A DNA stretch of 64,000 nucleotides from Parabacteroides timonensis (GCF_900128505.1 NZ_LT669941.1:855526-919525), one strand, 5' to 3'. Shown: positions 33,429 to 43,697, counted from the stretch's first letter. Numbers and translations: made by a program. The notes: generated by a model from the letters alone, not told the origin.

Positions 33429-36053
33429 TTAAAACCGGATCGTCATCTCGGCTCCATAATATAAACCGGGATTTTGAATCGTATATTGTTGTGTGCTACT
33501 GGTGTATTTCTTTGGATTCGATTGCGTAAAATTATTGGCACAAAAAGCAACTGATACATAGCGCCCTATCTCTTTCGTTACCCGAAGATTCAACAGGAAA
33601 TAGGGGCCAAACGAATCTTCCTGATACCGGGTCAGTGTGCCAGCATCCAGCACTAGATCAGTGAAACGTTTATCGTTCGCCATTTCCGGAGTGAAGGGAT
33701 GTCGTACTCCATCACTATCCATATAATATACTGGATTGAGACGTTTACGATGTTCTATATCGGTCATCGGATCTCCATCGATCCGGTTCCCATTATCGTC
33801 GATCAGGTAAACGGGATTATTGTAACTGCTTTCCATGCCACGGCGTTGTTTATCCATCCATACGGCCTGTAAAGTTAAAGTTGTGATCAAACCGATGCGG
33901 GGTAACTGGGTGATGAACTGGAAACGGGTATTGAATTGTTGCCAAACCCGCAGATTGGAAGCCAAGTGATCTGCTTCATAAATACCGACATACGGATATG
34001 GCTTGCCATTCAGCTCAACCTGAGGATACACTGCTGACAATGCCGTGTTTTTTTCATGTAACTTTAAATAACTGCCACTGATAAACAGTGAAGTATGCAA
34101 AGTATTCCAGTGCCCCATATCGAATGTATATTCAATACCTTCTTTCAATTGCTCAATACCATTTTCCGGAGAAGTAAAAGTGGCAAACGTCGCAAGGGTA
34201 GTGTAGGAGAGAGGTGTCCCGTTGTTCATTACACCATCGGGAGTCAGTTCGGGATGTTCCCCTTTACCGGTTAACGGATCGTAACGGCGGTATGTAAAAG
34301 GTTCAGCTTGTTCCGTTGTACTGAATCCATTCCGAAGATGCTCTCTGAACCATACAATATCGGCAATCATTTGTCCTAGCCGAAGGTTAAATCCCAACTC
34401 TAATTTTCGGTTTACCGGTAAGCGCAAATTCGGATTAAAAGTATGATCGGTCACAAAAGTATGCATCACAGTCAGCCGCTCGTTATTCTTCACATCATTA
34501 TAGGTAAAGCCGTTTTTATCGGTATAGGATTTATCCGGATACAAATAGGCTAAGACCGGCATCTTACGCATCAGTCCCCAACCTGCGCGTATGCTAAGGT
34601 GCTTCAGCAGGGTATTTTCATTTTGTTCCAACAGAATCTGTCTGACGTTGATACGCGGTTCTGCTGTCGGGGCATAACGCAATGCCTCCGTTTGCAGTTT
34701 GGTGAAACGTACACCAGCTTGTATTTCAGTTTTCATCTTTCCTGTATGGAAAGTGACCTTATCTTCTGCGAAAGCTATATATTGATGTACAAAGGGAATA
34801 CTCCGAAAAGAACGGGTACGCATTCGGATCATTTCCAACGACGGGCGGAGAGGATCGAACTGAATACCTTCTCCACGGTTACCCTCTGTCCCCATTTCCA
34901 GGCCAAGCATAAAATGATTATATACATTATTCGATAGTATACTTCTGAGATTGGCCGTAAGTGATGCATCTGCGGATAACGGTTTCCCTTCCACCGAAAG
35001 ATCGCTGAAGTAGTTGGGAGCTAAAAATATACCGGCCTGCTCACCCGGCTGACGGGTATAAGTTGTTACCTGCTGCGTGCTTGAGTAATATATACTCGAT
35101 TCATTCTTCTGGTAACTATAAGTCAATCCGGCATGATATTCCAAGTTTGAAATCCAGGATTTATTTAAATCCCATCGTCCGTTTGCCGAGAATGAAAAGC
35201 CCCGGTTAAAGGCTTTCTGATATTCACCATCAATAGTGTTGCGACCTCTGCCTCCTTTATCCTGTGTCCAATATCCCCGCAAATTAAAAAGAAGTGATGC
35301 CGTGGTAAAGTCTTTCGCATGAGCTATTTGAATACCTATCCGTTGAAATGTTTGTTCCGGCAGCCGGGGATCTTGCGATGAAAGTGCATAATCTGCTCCC
35401 AGGTAGAGAATACCTCCATTTGCTCCCATAGCTATCCCTTTACCTATAGAAGCCAGTTTCTCAGTTGCCGTAAAACGCAATCCCACCGTATAAGGTTGCA
35501 ATCCGGCTTTCGAGTTCACCAATACTACGCCGCTGGTAGCATCCCCATAGCGGGCCGAAGGCACTCCGCGTATCACCTCTACAGATTCTATGGAAGCAGG
35601 TGAAATCGAACGGACATCAAATCCGGAAAGAGCAGAACTGTTAAACAGGCTACCTTGACCTTCAAGTCCCAGTTGCTGCATATTCATATTATTGTTCATT
35701 CGCATTCCATCTACCAGTATAGCGGTTCCCAGCGCATTTGTCGTATTCTCGTATGTAGCACTACGGACTGTGAAGACAGCAGGAGAATTCAAATCAGGAT
35801 TACGGGTAAGTACGCCGGGTAATAATTGGGACAAGTCTGATAAATCTGTCGCTTGTATATGCCAGATAGCATCGTGCCCAATCAAGGAACTGGTACCCGG
35901 TGCATCTGATGGAGTAGCCGTGACTACCACCTCCCGGAGCCGGATATTACGCAGGGTATCAGGTACTGTTATTTTCTCTTGCCCGTTAATTATTAACGAA
36001 CAAAAGACAAAGAAAATTACCTCAAAAGCTTTCCTACAACTATGCTTATTCAT
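33429..36053 (-). CDS. TonB-dependent outer-membrane receptor
   Basis: The 874-aa protein has a signal peptide (to about SLIING), no carboxypeptidase-regulatory-like N-terminal domain, a TonB box-like region and a plug (about 35-165; LREVVVTATPSD, LPGVLTRNPDLNSPAVFTVRSATYENTTNALGTAILVDGMRMN, then SARYGDATSGVVLVNSK). A 22-strand barrel follows, ending GLYYGAEMTIRF with terminal Phe. The absence of a SusD partner argues for import of a small ligand such as an iron chelate or cobamide rather than a glycan. It heads the DUF4876-DUF6850 operon and is divergent from an AraC gene. Confidence 0.9.
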   Translation of the reverse strand: MNKHSCRKAFEVIFFVFCSLIINGQEKITVPDTLRNIRLREVVVTATPSDAPGTSSLIGHDAIWHIQATDLSDLSQLLPGVLTRNPDLNSPAVFTVRSATYENTTNALGTAILVDGMRMNNNMNMQQLGLEGQGSLFNSSALSGFDVRSISPASIESVEVIRGVPSARYGDATSGVVLVNSKAGLQPYTVGLRFTATEKLASIGKGIAMGANGGILYLGADYALSSQDPRLPEQTFQRIGIQIAHAKDFTTASLLFNLRGYWTQDKGGRGRNTIDGEYQKAFNRGFSFSANGRWDLNKSWISNLEYHAGLTYSYQKNESSIYYSSTQQVTTYTRQPGEQAGIFLAPNYFSDLSVEGKPLSADASLTANLRSILSNNVYNHFMLGLEMGTEGNRGEGIQFDPLRPSLEMIRMRTRSFRSIPFVHQYIAFAEDKVTFHTGKMKTEIQAGVRFTKLQTEALRYAPTAEPRINVRQILLEQNENTLLKHLSIRAGWGLMRKMPVLAYLYPDKSYTDKNGFTYNDVKNNERLTVMHTFVTDHTFNPNLRLPVNRKLELGFNLRLGQMIADIVWFREHLRNGFSTTEQAEPFTYRRYDPLTGKGEHPELTPDGVMNNGTPLSYTTLATFATFTSPENGIEQLKEGIEYTFDMGHWNTLHTSLFISGSYLKLHEKNTALSAVYPQVELNGKPYPYVGIYEADHLASNLRVWQQFNTRFQFITQLPRIGLITTLTLQAVWMDKQRRGMESSYNNPVYLIDDNGNRIDGDPMTDIEHRKRLNPVYYMDSDGVRHPFTPEMANDKRFTDLVLDAGTLTRYQEDSFGPYFLLNLRVTKEIGRYVSVAFCANNFTQSNPKKYTSSTQQYTIQNPGLYYGAEMTIRF

Positions 36054-36179
36054 CTTCTCTTTTGTAGATTACCTACTGTTAAAAGCCTTATGGCAGTACA
36101 AAATAAGCTATTTTATTTTGTTCACTTATCGTCTGAAAATAAAAAAACAAAGAAACCTGCATTTATAAACTTTAGTAAG

Positions 36180-36187
36180 TACATTTG
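36180..36187 (+). promoter_or_regulatory. -7 box of the membrane AraC gene
   Basis: TACATTTG matches TAnnTTTG exactly and lies 17 bases before the ATG at 36205. The -33 region (TTATAAAC) has no clear TTG. Confidence 0.5.
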
Positions 36188-36204
36188 CATTCAGAAATGT
36201 TTTT

Positions 36205-37326
36205 ATGTTATCATTATTATTTCAGATTTTAGTTATTTGTACTTCCTTATTAGCCTGGGGTGTTTTAAGCATCGCCGGGATTTCTTTGTTACAATACGGC
36301 AGATATAACAAAAAGACTATACTTATAACTTTCATCACGCTGGTACTCTGTGTTGTATCCTTTTACAACAGTTGGTATGAAGGACTCTTCCTTTTCAGAA
36401 AGATTGCCCTTATTTCCAGTTTGAACAGTTGGGCTTTCACATTGCTCACTCCCTTGTTTTATTTGTATTTCCGCTTTCGGATAACTAATCGTTTACCGGA
36501 TGTATGGCAATGGAGACGACACTTACTTCCTCCGGGAGTATTAGCTGTTATTTATGTAGCGATGACATTATTCAATCCGGTACCCGATAAATTGATCTAT
36601 AGCTGGCATGAATTCGAACTTGATCGCTCTACCTGGTGGGGCTCTTTCCGTATCAGTTGTTATTTGCTTCTGGCGGTACAATTGTTTGTTTATCTGTCTC
36701 GTCTTTTAAACAGAATAAACGATAATACAACGCAAATACAAATTATTAAAAGAGAGTTATTTTGCGTTTTATGTTTCATATTCATTTCTGTAATGAGTAT
36801 GCTTACTCCGAGTTATATATGCAATATTCTGTATAATCTGTCACTTATTCTTATTGGTGTATATTTATTGAAACAGTCCGTATTTTACCGGACTGTAAAG
36901 CGTAAAATAGGCTTTTACCTATTACCTTATTTTTTCATCAGAACTGAAGCTAATCCAAAAGAGAAAATAGAAGTATCGACTCAATTCAACCTGAAAGAGG
37001 GAGAACGGATAATCAATCTATTGAAATCACCGGATATCCTGCACAATCCAGATCTGACCCTAAAAATACTGGCCTGTGAACTTGGCACGAATGCTACTTC
37101 ATTAAGTCGTTACTTTAATCAGCAATTAGGAGTTCGCTTTTCTGATTATCTGACGGCTCTTCGTCTGGATGAAGCAGAAGCATGGCTAAAGGATACCAAT
37201 ATAAAGGTAATAGAAATTTCCGAGTTGGTGGGCTTTCAAACTTCATCTACGTTCTATCAGGCTTTTAATGCGCGACATCATATACCACCTTCCCAATGGA
37301 GAAAGGGAATGAAGCTTAATTCTTAA
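36205..37326 (+). CDS. membrane-bound AraC-type regulator
   Basis: The 373-aa protein has an N-terminal half with six or seven hydrophobic helices (about 3-230; first LFQILVICTSLLAWGVLSIAG, last YICNILYNLSLILIGVYLL). A cytoplasmic linker and a C-terminal AraC helix-turn-helix domain (about 265-370; LKILACELGTNATSLSRYFN and VIEISELVGFQTSSTFYQAF) follow. It is transcribed away from the TonB receptor and probably controls that operon, perhaps sensing membrane or periplasmic ligand state. Confidence 0.85.
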   Translation: MLSLLFQILVICTSLLAWGVLSIAGISLLQYGRYNKKTILITFITLVLCVVSFYNSWYEGLFLFRKIALISSLNSWAFTLLTPLFYLYFRFRITNRLPDVWQWRRHLLPPGVLAVIYVAMTLFNPVPDKLIYSWHEFELDRSTWWGSFRISCYLLLAVQLFVYLSRLLNRINDNTTQIQIIKRELFCVLCFIFISVMSMLTPSYICNILYNLSLILIGVYLLKQSVFYRTVKRKIGFYLLPYFFIRTEANPKEKIEVSTQFNLKEGERIINLLKSPDILHNPDLTLKILACELGTNATSLSRYFNQQLGVRFSDYLTALRLDEAEAWLKDTNIKVIEISELVGFQTSSTFYQAFNARHHIPPSQWRKGMKLNS

Positions 37327-37522
37327 TGAGGATATTCCGATATTATATATTTTATTCTTAAATCATAAATAAAAAAGCACTTAGCTCGACGTTTAATAAT
37401 CTGATAATAAGAATAATATAAAAATAATTGAATAAGAAACATTCTGGAATTACAAAACCTGGCTTCCTGCTTATTTTTGTTGACATAACCAAGGCTCATT
37501 AAGCCTATAAACATGAAACAAA

Positions 37523-37924
37523 ATGAACACACTCAATTTTAAGGAACAAACACAGGTAGGAACGACAGCTGATGCATCAAGTTGCACAGATAAAAACACA
37601 TTAGATAATATCTTTATCAAAATTCAGGATCACTTCCGTAAAATATCATTTAGTGATATTCTTTATATTGAAGCATCGGGAAGCTACTGTAATTTCTATT
37701 TGCAGACAGGTAAAATAACAGTATCATACACACTGGGTGAAACGATGCAACATCTATCGGAACTTTTATTCCTCCGAGTACATCGTTCTTTTATTATTAA
37801 TAAGAATCATGTCACCAGTTATGTAGGTAATACATTTTATATCGGCGAACATATGATCCCTATCGGTAGGCAATATAAAAAAGAAATATTATCCCATTTC
37901 AACATATTGGGAACAATCGGTTGA
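37523..37924 (+). CDS. stand-alone LytTR DNA-binding protein
   Basis: The 133-aa protein has an unstructured N-terminal 35 residues and then a LytTR domain (about 38-130): ISFSDILYIEASGSYCNFYLQ, LFLRVHRSFIINKNHV and IGRQYKKEILSHF. There is no receiver domain, so it is not phosphorylated in the usual way. The sequence TATTTTTG at 37472-37479 could be its -7 box. Its targets are unknown; neighbours are an AraC gene and an insertion element. Confidence 0.85.
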   Translation: MNTLNFKEQTQVGTTADASSCTDKNTLDNIFIKIQDHFRKISFSDILYIEASGSYCNFYLQTGKITVSYTLGETMQHLSELLFLRVHRSFIINKNHVTSYVGNTFYIGEHMIPIGRQYKKEILSHFNILGTIG

Positions 37925-38060
37925 ATTGTTGGTATTATCTCATTGCACTAATTAATGATATTATAAATGAAATCTTTAATAATAGTCTTCCTGATTCTTT
38001 TGTTGAATACCGTCATATTGAAAATTCTTCCGACTGATAATTTCTGAGGGGATATAAGCA

Positions 38061-39435
38061 AAAAAGGGGCTGTCCAAAAAGTCGGATAGCCCCTTTTACT
38101 ATTGTTTATTTCGGTAAAAAGCAGTATCTTACCGTTGCAACAAACAAACCTTATAGCAATGGCTAAGATAGTATTTAAAGAGTTAACTTCCAACCCAAAT
38201 GTACTTTTTCCGGTCAGTTTATCGGAAAAGATAGTTCCCAATCATCCCGTTCGTATTGTAAACAGTGTTGTAGACGCATTGGATATTAGCAGTCTTCTTC
38301 AGACATATAAAAGAGGAGGCACCAGCAGCTACCATCCCCGTATGATGCTCAAGGTCCTGTTTTATGCGTACTTGAACAATATCTATTCCTGCCGTAAAAT
38401 AGAAAAGGCCTTGGAGGAGAACATTCACTTCATGTGGCTATCTGGAAATAATACTCCCGACTTCCGTACAATCATGATTTCCGTAGCAAACGTTTAAAAG
38501 AACACATAAAATCGTTATTTTCAGCCATTGTTCTGCTGTTACAAGAATCCGGCTATGTCAGTTTGGATGTACAGTATATCGATGGCACCAAAGTGGAATC
38601 GGCCTCCAACCGCTACACTTTTGTCTGGCGTGGCAGCGTGGAAAAGAACAAGGCCAAACTGGAGTCGAAAATACAGGCAATCCTTAGTGAGATTGATAAA
38701 CATGTCGAACATGACAAACAGGAAAGGACACCGGATGCCTTACCGGTTATGGAAGCGAACAAAACTACGAGTTTATGGAGAATGCGGGTATAGAGGCTTT
38801 TGTCAAGTACAATTATTTCCACAAAGAGCAGAAGCGTGCCTGGAAAAAGGATGCTTTTGCCATACAGATTACTATAATCAGGAACAGGATTACTACGTAT
38901 GCCCGATGGGACAACATATGGAATATACAGGCCAAAGGAAAAATAAATCTGATGCAGGGATATGTATCCGTACTGAAGCGTTATCAGGCACAGAACTGTG
39001 AGGGTTGCCTGCTGAAATCTCAATGTCATAAATCAAAGACTAACCGGATCATAGAAGTTAACTATAACCTTAACAGGCATAAACAAAAAGCACGGGAAAA
39101 CCTCATGAGTGAGGAAGGTATTTATCATCGGGGCAGACGATGTATAGAACCAGAAGCTGTCTTTGTACAGATAAAGCATAACTCGGCATGGAACCGGTTT
39201 AGATTAAGAGGGTTGGAGAAGGTAAAAACAGAGTTTACCCTAGTTGCTATTGCACATAATCTAAGGAAACTGGCTAAAAAAGTCAGTTCTCTTTTGTTTT
39301 TTACTTATTTCTGTAGGATAACTTCTCGAAAAGAGATAATTGAGAAAAACAAAGATGGTCTTAAAATAAAAATGGATAATAAAAGAGCGGCATAACAAAA
39401 AAAGAAGGCATCCTTTTCAGACACCTTCATCTTTT
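38061..39435 (+). mobile_element. decayed IS1182-like insertion sequence
   Basis: The transposase text is of IS1182 type. The left end (38063-38098) reads AAAAGGGGCTGTCC and forms a hairpin with AGCCCCTTTT. The right end (39404-39435), read on the minus strand, gives AAAAGATGAAGGTGTCTGAA, and resembles the left end in GG(C/T)GTC(C/T) and in being hairpin-forming. The exact termini and a target duplication could not be fixed. The transposase is broken, so the element is not autonomous. Confidence 0.7.
38159..39395 (+). pseudogene. IS1182-family transposase, four frameshifts
   Basis: Translation starts at the ATG at 38159 (MAKIVFKELTSN). The N-terminal part SYHPRMMLKVLFYAYLNNIY is intact. Frames change near 38473 (ATCATGA where ATCAATGA restores TINDFRSKRLKEH), near 38765 (one A lost before TACGAGTTTATGG), near 38860 and near 38960. 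Apart from these the codons read as a normal transposase to the C-terminal LVAIAHNLRKLAKKV. The first three changes fit single-base deletions; the last restores the frame by a gain of one or a loss of two bases. Confidence 0.85.
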
Positions 39436-39482
39436 GTTTGAACGAATTTTATTCGTCTTCTCGTATTAAACTGGTAATAGAT

Positions 39483-40226
39483 CTATTTCATATTTAATAC
39501 ACTTCTCTCGTCACTGATTGTCGACTTCCCAGGAGTTGACTTACGTGTACAATAGTCAAACTCTGCCGATTTATCACCAGAAAACGATTTCCATTTTAGT
39601 TTCAGTTTAACCGTTTTACCATTCGTATCTGGTAGTTTAGCCAGATTAAATGCAACCAATCCGTCTCCTTCGATTCCATGAACATCACCATAAGCATTGT
39701 GACGGAATTCCACTTCATACGGATTTGCAGGGTCTTCGCTTACCAGCAGGTTTACAAAATGAGCCTTACTACGATCTCCCCATAATGTTCTAAAACGAAG
39801 TGTCAGATAACCGTCTTCTGCAATTGTAACCCAGTCCTTAAGCATTTCGACAGGATCGGTACCATACACAGAGTCTTTTTCTACTCCAAGGTCCGGAGCC
39901 ATTTGTTTAGTCAGGATACTGTCTATCCAGTTCACGTACACAGCTTTGCTGTATCCTTCACTCGGCTTATCTACGAGCCTGCAATTAACCAAAGCTCTTA
40001 CCTCCTTGTCGCCATAAGGAGAAGAAGTTATGTTTACAGGGAATAATGTTGTAGTATCATCCAGTTGCAGGAAAAATGAATCATCACTAACCGGCTTTAC
40101 AGTTACAAGAGCATTTGCCCGCCAATTGCCACCATAGTAGTAATCATCATCATCCAAACAAGATTGGAAAGTTAGAGAAGTGAATAGAACACCCGTGGCC
40201 ATTAAAAATAATTTCAACGTCTTCAT
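39483..40226 (-). CDS. NigD-like lipoprotein
   Basis: The 247-aa protein has a lipoprotein signal (lipobox ending FQSC, Cys23) followed by DDDDYYYGG, then the NigD-like N-domain (RANALVTVKPVSDDSFFLQLDDTTTLFPVN) and C-domain (LTLRFRTLWGDRSKAHFVNLLV, DVHGIEGDGLVAFNLAKLPDT). NigD-like proteins are Bacteroidales surface or periplasmic lipoproteins, first noted beside the nigABC bacteriocin locus; their function is unsettled. The gene seems to stand alone. Confidence 0.85.
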   Translation of the reverse strand: MKTLKLFLMATGVLFTSLTFQSCLDDDDYYYGGNWRANALVTVKPVSDDSFFLQLDDTTTLFPVNITSSPYGDKEVRALVNCRLVDKPSEGYSKAVYVNWIDSILTKQMAPDLGVEKDSVYGTDPVEMLKDWVTIAEDGYLTLRFRTLWGDRSKAHFVNLLVSEDPANPYEVEFRHNAYGDVHGIEGDGLVAFNLAKLPDTNGKTVKLKLKWKSFSGDKSAEFDYCTRKSTPGKSTISDERSVLNMK

Positions 40227-40396
40227 AGCTTAATATCACTAAATTATTAATTGTTATATGAATGAAGATGGATAAGAGCTTGAAAATGCTGCAAAAGAGA
40301 ATAATAAAATATATTAATAGAAGGGATAAAATAATAAGTAGGGACTTTTTATATCGAAAGTTCCGACTTATTATTTAGTTTGATATAGGTTTGAAT

Positions 40397-41554
40397 TTAG
40401 CCTACAATATATTTGGCATTCTTACCCACCACTTTGTAGATCGCAAAAACGATAGCCCATGAAATACCGAAAGCTATAACAGCTGCCAATGGAATCTGCA
40501 AGCCAAGAGGAACACCAATCATACGCATTAGGATTACACACGGACTTGTAAAGAAATAGTGTATCATATAAATACCGAAACCACACAATGTCAGGTTAGC
40601 TAGAGCTTTCTGGATAGATACAGATTTCACATTGACCTTCTTTACCAACATAAATACCGGGACTGTCATCATTACGACATTCAAGGAGTTATAGGTAAAG
40701 AACAGTTCTAGTTGTTCATCTGTGAAATCCGGTAAAGAAGTTACATGACGGAATCCAAAGAAGGTAACAGCATATCCGATAAGGAACATCGGAATACCTA
40801 TAGCTAGTATCTTACTTACCGGCCAATCCAGTTTACGTAAGTAATGGCCCAGCAATAAATACCCATTGAAGCCGGCAAAGTAATACGACATGCCAAATGA
40901 GTTCCAAGAACAGGTTCCCCACAAATACGGAGAGACATATTCATAATAATAAGGCAGCAATGTTGTTACTGCCCATACACCCAGAAACCACAGTTTTGCC
41001 TTGTCCGATGCCTTTTCCACCCAAGCAGAGAAGATAGGCAGGTATAAATAGAGGCCGATAAGCAAATAGATATACCACATGTGTACATCCAGTAAGGAGA
41101 AGTTGAATGGTATCTCGGCAATATATCCCATCGATACACCAAAGGCCTGTTTGGTAGCTTCTTCGCCTGAATAAGGGAAAAAGTCAAGAATAACATCTGG
41201 ACTCAATCCTAATAAACCTGTAATCCAGGGGAATAAATTATATATAACCGACCAGATCAGGAACGGCCAAAGCACACGACTAATACGTTTCTTATAAAAA
41301 ACAGAAGCATCTCCCTTTGTCGGTAACAATAAAGCTCCGGTGATCATAACAAAGAGGGGTACACAAGGACGAAGTAGTGCTCCATAAGCGGCACCCCAGA
41401 ATTTAATATCTGTAATATTAGGTGGAATATCCCCAGGATAAAAGTTAAAAGGATCGGCACAATGACAACATACGACAGTAAACATAGCGACAAACCGCAT
41501 CACATCCAGCCACACCACATGCGGCTTCGTGAAAAGAATAGTTTTGTTTTCCAT
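40397..41554 (-). CDS. acyltransferase-3 family membrane protein
   Basis: The 385-aa protein has about ten membrane helices. The conserved start WLDVMRFVAMFTVVCCHCADP has the catalytic-type His in VCCHCADP, and the loop LRPCVPLFVMITGALLLP is family-typical (R..VP.F...SG). This family O-acylates sugars in lipopolysaccharide, capsule or peptidoglycan, using acyl-CoA or acyl donors in the membrane. No glycan gene is adjacent, so the substrate is unknown. Its 5' region (to 41619) is short. Confidence 0.85.
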   Translation of the reverse strand: MENKTILFTKPHVVWLDVMRFVAMFTVVCCHCADPFNFYPGDIPPNITDIKFWGAAYGALLRPCVPLFVMITGALLLPTKGDASVFYKKRISRVLWPFLIWSVIYNLFPWITGLLGLSPDVILDFFPYSGEEATKQAFGVSMGYIAEIPFNFSLLDVHMWYIYLLIGLYLYLPIFSAWVEKASDKAKLWFLGVWAVTTLLPYYYEYVSPYLWGTCSWNSFGMSYYFAGFNGYLLLGHYLRKLDWPVSKILAIGIPMFLIGYAVTFFGFRHVTSLPDFTDEQLELFFTYNSLNVVMMTVPVFMLVKKVNVKSVSIQKALANLTLCGFGIYMIHYFFTSPCVILMRMIGVPLGLQIPLAAVIAFGISWAIVFAIYKVVGKNAKYIVG

Positions 41555-41618
41555 AAGATTTAAAAGTTGATATAAGATAGTTTTATATTATTGCTTAGTA
41601 TTGCTTATATTCGTTGTT

Positions 41619-42218
41619 TTATTGATTTTGTAAAGCATCAAGCAGGAGAGTGATATTGACTGTAAATAATCTTACGGAAATAGCCAGTAAAATAATTCCA
41701 AAGAATTTACGTATAATATAGATACCGCCTTTACCCAGTAAGCGTTCTACTTGCTTGGTCATACGCACCACAAAATAAACCCAAAGCATATTCAGAATCA
41801 GTGCTACGACAATATTGACACTGGCATATTCTGCCCTCAAAGATAATAAGGTAGTAAACGAACCGGCACCGGCCAGTAACGGAAAGACAAGGGGAACAAG
41901 CGTTGCTTCCTTGATCGGCCCCGTATTTTTAAAGATTTCGATATCGAGAATCATTTCGAGCGATAATAAAAAGATAACGAACGCTCCGGCTACGGCAAAC
42001 GACTCTATGTCTACATGGAACAGTTTCAGTAAAAAGTCTCCAGCATAGAAAAATCCAATCATTAACAAAAAAGAGATAACCGTCGCCTTCAGGGCATTCA
42101 CCTCTTTTCCTTTATCTTTTAGGTTAATAATAATAGGAATAGAACCGATAATATCAATTACAGCAAACAGTACGATAAAGGCACTGATCATTTGTTGGAA
42201 ATTAAAATCTTCAAACAT
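41619..42218 (-). CDS. MarC family integral membrane protein
   Basis: The 199-aa protein has six predicted membrane helices and the family sequence: FAVIDIIGSIPIIINL, FLLMIGFFYAGDFLLKLFHVDIESFAVAGAFVIFLLSLEMI and LVPLVFPLLAGAGSFTTLL (the conserved PLLAGPG position reads PLLAGAG). Despite the name, multiple antibiotic resistance is not its demonstrated role; a small-molecule transport function is assumed. It is divergent from coaW. Confidence 0.9.
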   Translation of the reverse strand: MFEDFNFQQMISAFIVLFAVIDIIGSIPIIINLKDKGKEVNALKATVISFLLMIGFFYAGDFLLKLFHVDIESFAVAGAFVIFLLSLEMILDIEIFKNTGPIKEATLVPLVFPLLAGAGSFTTLLSLRAEYASVNIVVALILNMLWVYFVVRMTKQVERLLGKGGIYIIRKFFGIILLAISVRLFTVNITLLLDALQNQ

Positions 42219-42315
42219 AACTAACCTTCCCTTTAGAATAGAATAATAACTAATTTCGTGAAGATAACATTTTTTTGTTATATGGCAATTTATGTAGCCA
42301 TGAATCTTTCTATAA

Positions 42316-42346
42316 TTGCTGATTATTAATAATTATAATATCTTTG
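42316..42346 (+). promoter_or_regulatory. promoter of coaW
   Basis: TTG at 42316-42318, 20 bases, TATCTTTG at 42339-42346. It ends 46 bases before the ATG. Confidence 0.6.
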
Positions 42347-42392
42347 CAGCGAACAATCAGGAACCTGATATGAGGTTTTAAACTTAAAGGTT

Positions 42393-43235
42393 ATGGGAAT
42401 AGTAATTGGGATAGACGTAGGAGGGAGCACTACCAAAATAGTAGGTATCGACGGGAAGGATATAAAGAATCCGATGTTTGTCAGAGCTACCGATCCGGTT
42501 ACCTCATTATTCGGCGCATTCGGTAAATATTTATATGATAATGATATAGCCTTGTCAGCAGTCGAAAAGGTAATGCTAACAGGTGTTGGTAGTGCTTATA
42601 TAAATCAGTCATTATACGGTTTGCCTACTGCTAAAACCGATGAATTCCTGGCGAATGGCCTGGGAGCACAATATCTGACCCGGTTAGATAAACTGATCGT
42701 TGTCAGCATGGGAACCGGAACTTCTTTCGTCAAAGTAGAAGGAGAGAAGATAGAGCATATCGGTGGTATAGGAATCGGAGGCGGAACAGTATTAGGGTTA
42801 TCCAAATTACTTCTTAAAACACAGGATATACGTCAGGTCGTACAGCTGGCCCTAAAAGGCGACATAACAAATATCAATCTGCAAATACAGGATATATGTA
42901 ATATTCCACTCCCTGGGCTTCCTTTGGATGCAACAGCTTCTACATTTGGGAAAGCCGACGCCAACTCTTCACAGGAAGATGTTGCCCTGGGTATCATTTA
43001 TATGGTACTTCAATGTATTGGTCAGTCCGTAATATTAGCTGCTTTAAACAGCAATATACATGATTTTATTTTGATCGGAAATCTGACCAAATTACCTCAA
43101 TGCAAAAGTATCTTTCCCAAACTCGAGGTTATGTATAATACTCGTTTCCATATTCCGGAATATGCTGAATATCGTACAGCTATAGGAGCGGCACTTACCT
43201 ATATTAATAAAAGAGAATATATGAAAGTAATTTAA
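42393..43235 (+). CDS. coaW: type II pantothenate kinase
   Basis: The 280-aa protein has the ASKHA-fold phosphate loop IGIDVGGSTTKIVGI (4-18), the VSMGTGTSFV segment (about 107-116) and GGIGIGGGTVLGLSKLL (about 126-142), all diagnostic of type II (eukaryote-like) pantothenate kinases, which start coenzyme A synthesis by phosphorylating pantothenate. It ends IGAALTYINKREY. A strong hairpin follows directly. The gene lies divergent to marC and stands alone. Confidence 0.88.
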   Translation: MGIVIGIDVGGSTTKIVGIDGKDIKNPMFVRATDPVTSLFGAFGKYLYDNDIALSAVEKVMLTGVGSAYINQSLYGLPTAKTDEFLANGLGAQYLTRLDKLIVVSMGTGTSFVKVEGEKIEHIGGIGIGGGTVLGLSKLLLKTQDIRQVVQLALKGDITNINLQIQDICNIPLPGLPLDATASTFGKADANSSQEDVALGIIYMVLQCIGQSVILAALNSNIHDFILIGNLTKLPQCKSIFPKLEVMYNTRFHIPEYAEYRTAIGAALTYINKREYMKVI

Positions 43236-43240
43236 TATAA

Positions 43241-43275
43241 AAAGGGTCGGAAACGTTTTTTATTTCCGACCCTTT
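43241..43275. terminator. bidirectional terminator, coaW / winged-helix gene
   Basis: AAAGGGTCGGAAA (43241-43253) pairs with TTTCCGACCCTTT (43263-43275), with T-rich loop and flanks. It lies between convergent genes. Confidence 0.85.
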
Positions 43276-43284
43276 CCTATTATA

Positions 43285-43509
43285 TTAACCAAAATATAAT
43301 CCTTGTTGAATACCATTACTTACAAATACCTGCCCATTCTTTCGTTGTATAAAAACTTTATTTTCACGGGCAAGCCATCCAATAGCTAAAGTGGTATCTT
43401 CGTGACTCAGATCAATCAATCGACTCAATTCGGGAATTGATAACTCCCTTCCTTTATTCAACTCGTGCCAGACTTTACCGGCATGCTCTCCGATCTTTTC
43501 TAATTCCAT
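43285..43509 (-). CDS. small winged-helix protein (DUF2582)
   Basis: The 74-aa protein fits the DUF2582 winged-helix family in length and sequence: IGEHAGKVWHELNKGRELSIPELSRLIDLSHEDTTLAIGWLARENKVFI is the helix-turn-helix plus wing. The family is widespread in Bacteroidales, its target sites not defined. It is a lone gene, convergent with coaW. Confidence 0.88.
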   Translation of the reverse strand: MELEKIGEHAGKVWHELNKGRELSIPELSRLIDLSHEDTTLAIGWLARENKVFIQRKNGQVFVSNGIQQGLYFG

Positions 43510-43697
43510 AATCGTAACATTTTTGATAAAATAGATTTACTCTTTAATATAAAACAAAAGAAAGTGTATTCTGTTCATTCCGTTTTCCATTTGAATCTTC
43601 TGCAAAGTACAAGGTTTTGACCGGATTGATCAATTCCTATTATTGGGTTTCTATGTCCTGTTTTTGCGATTATTCATCGTATAAAAATCAAATGTAC

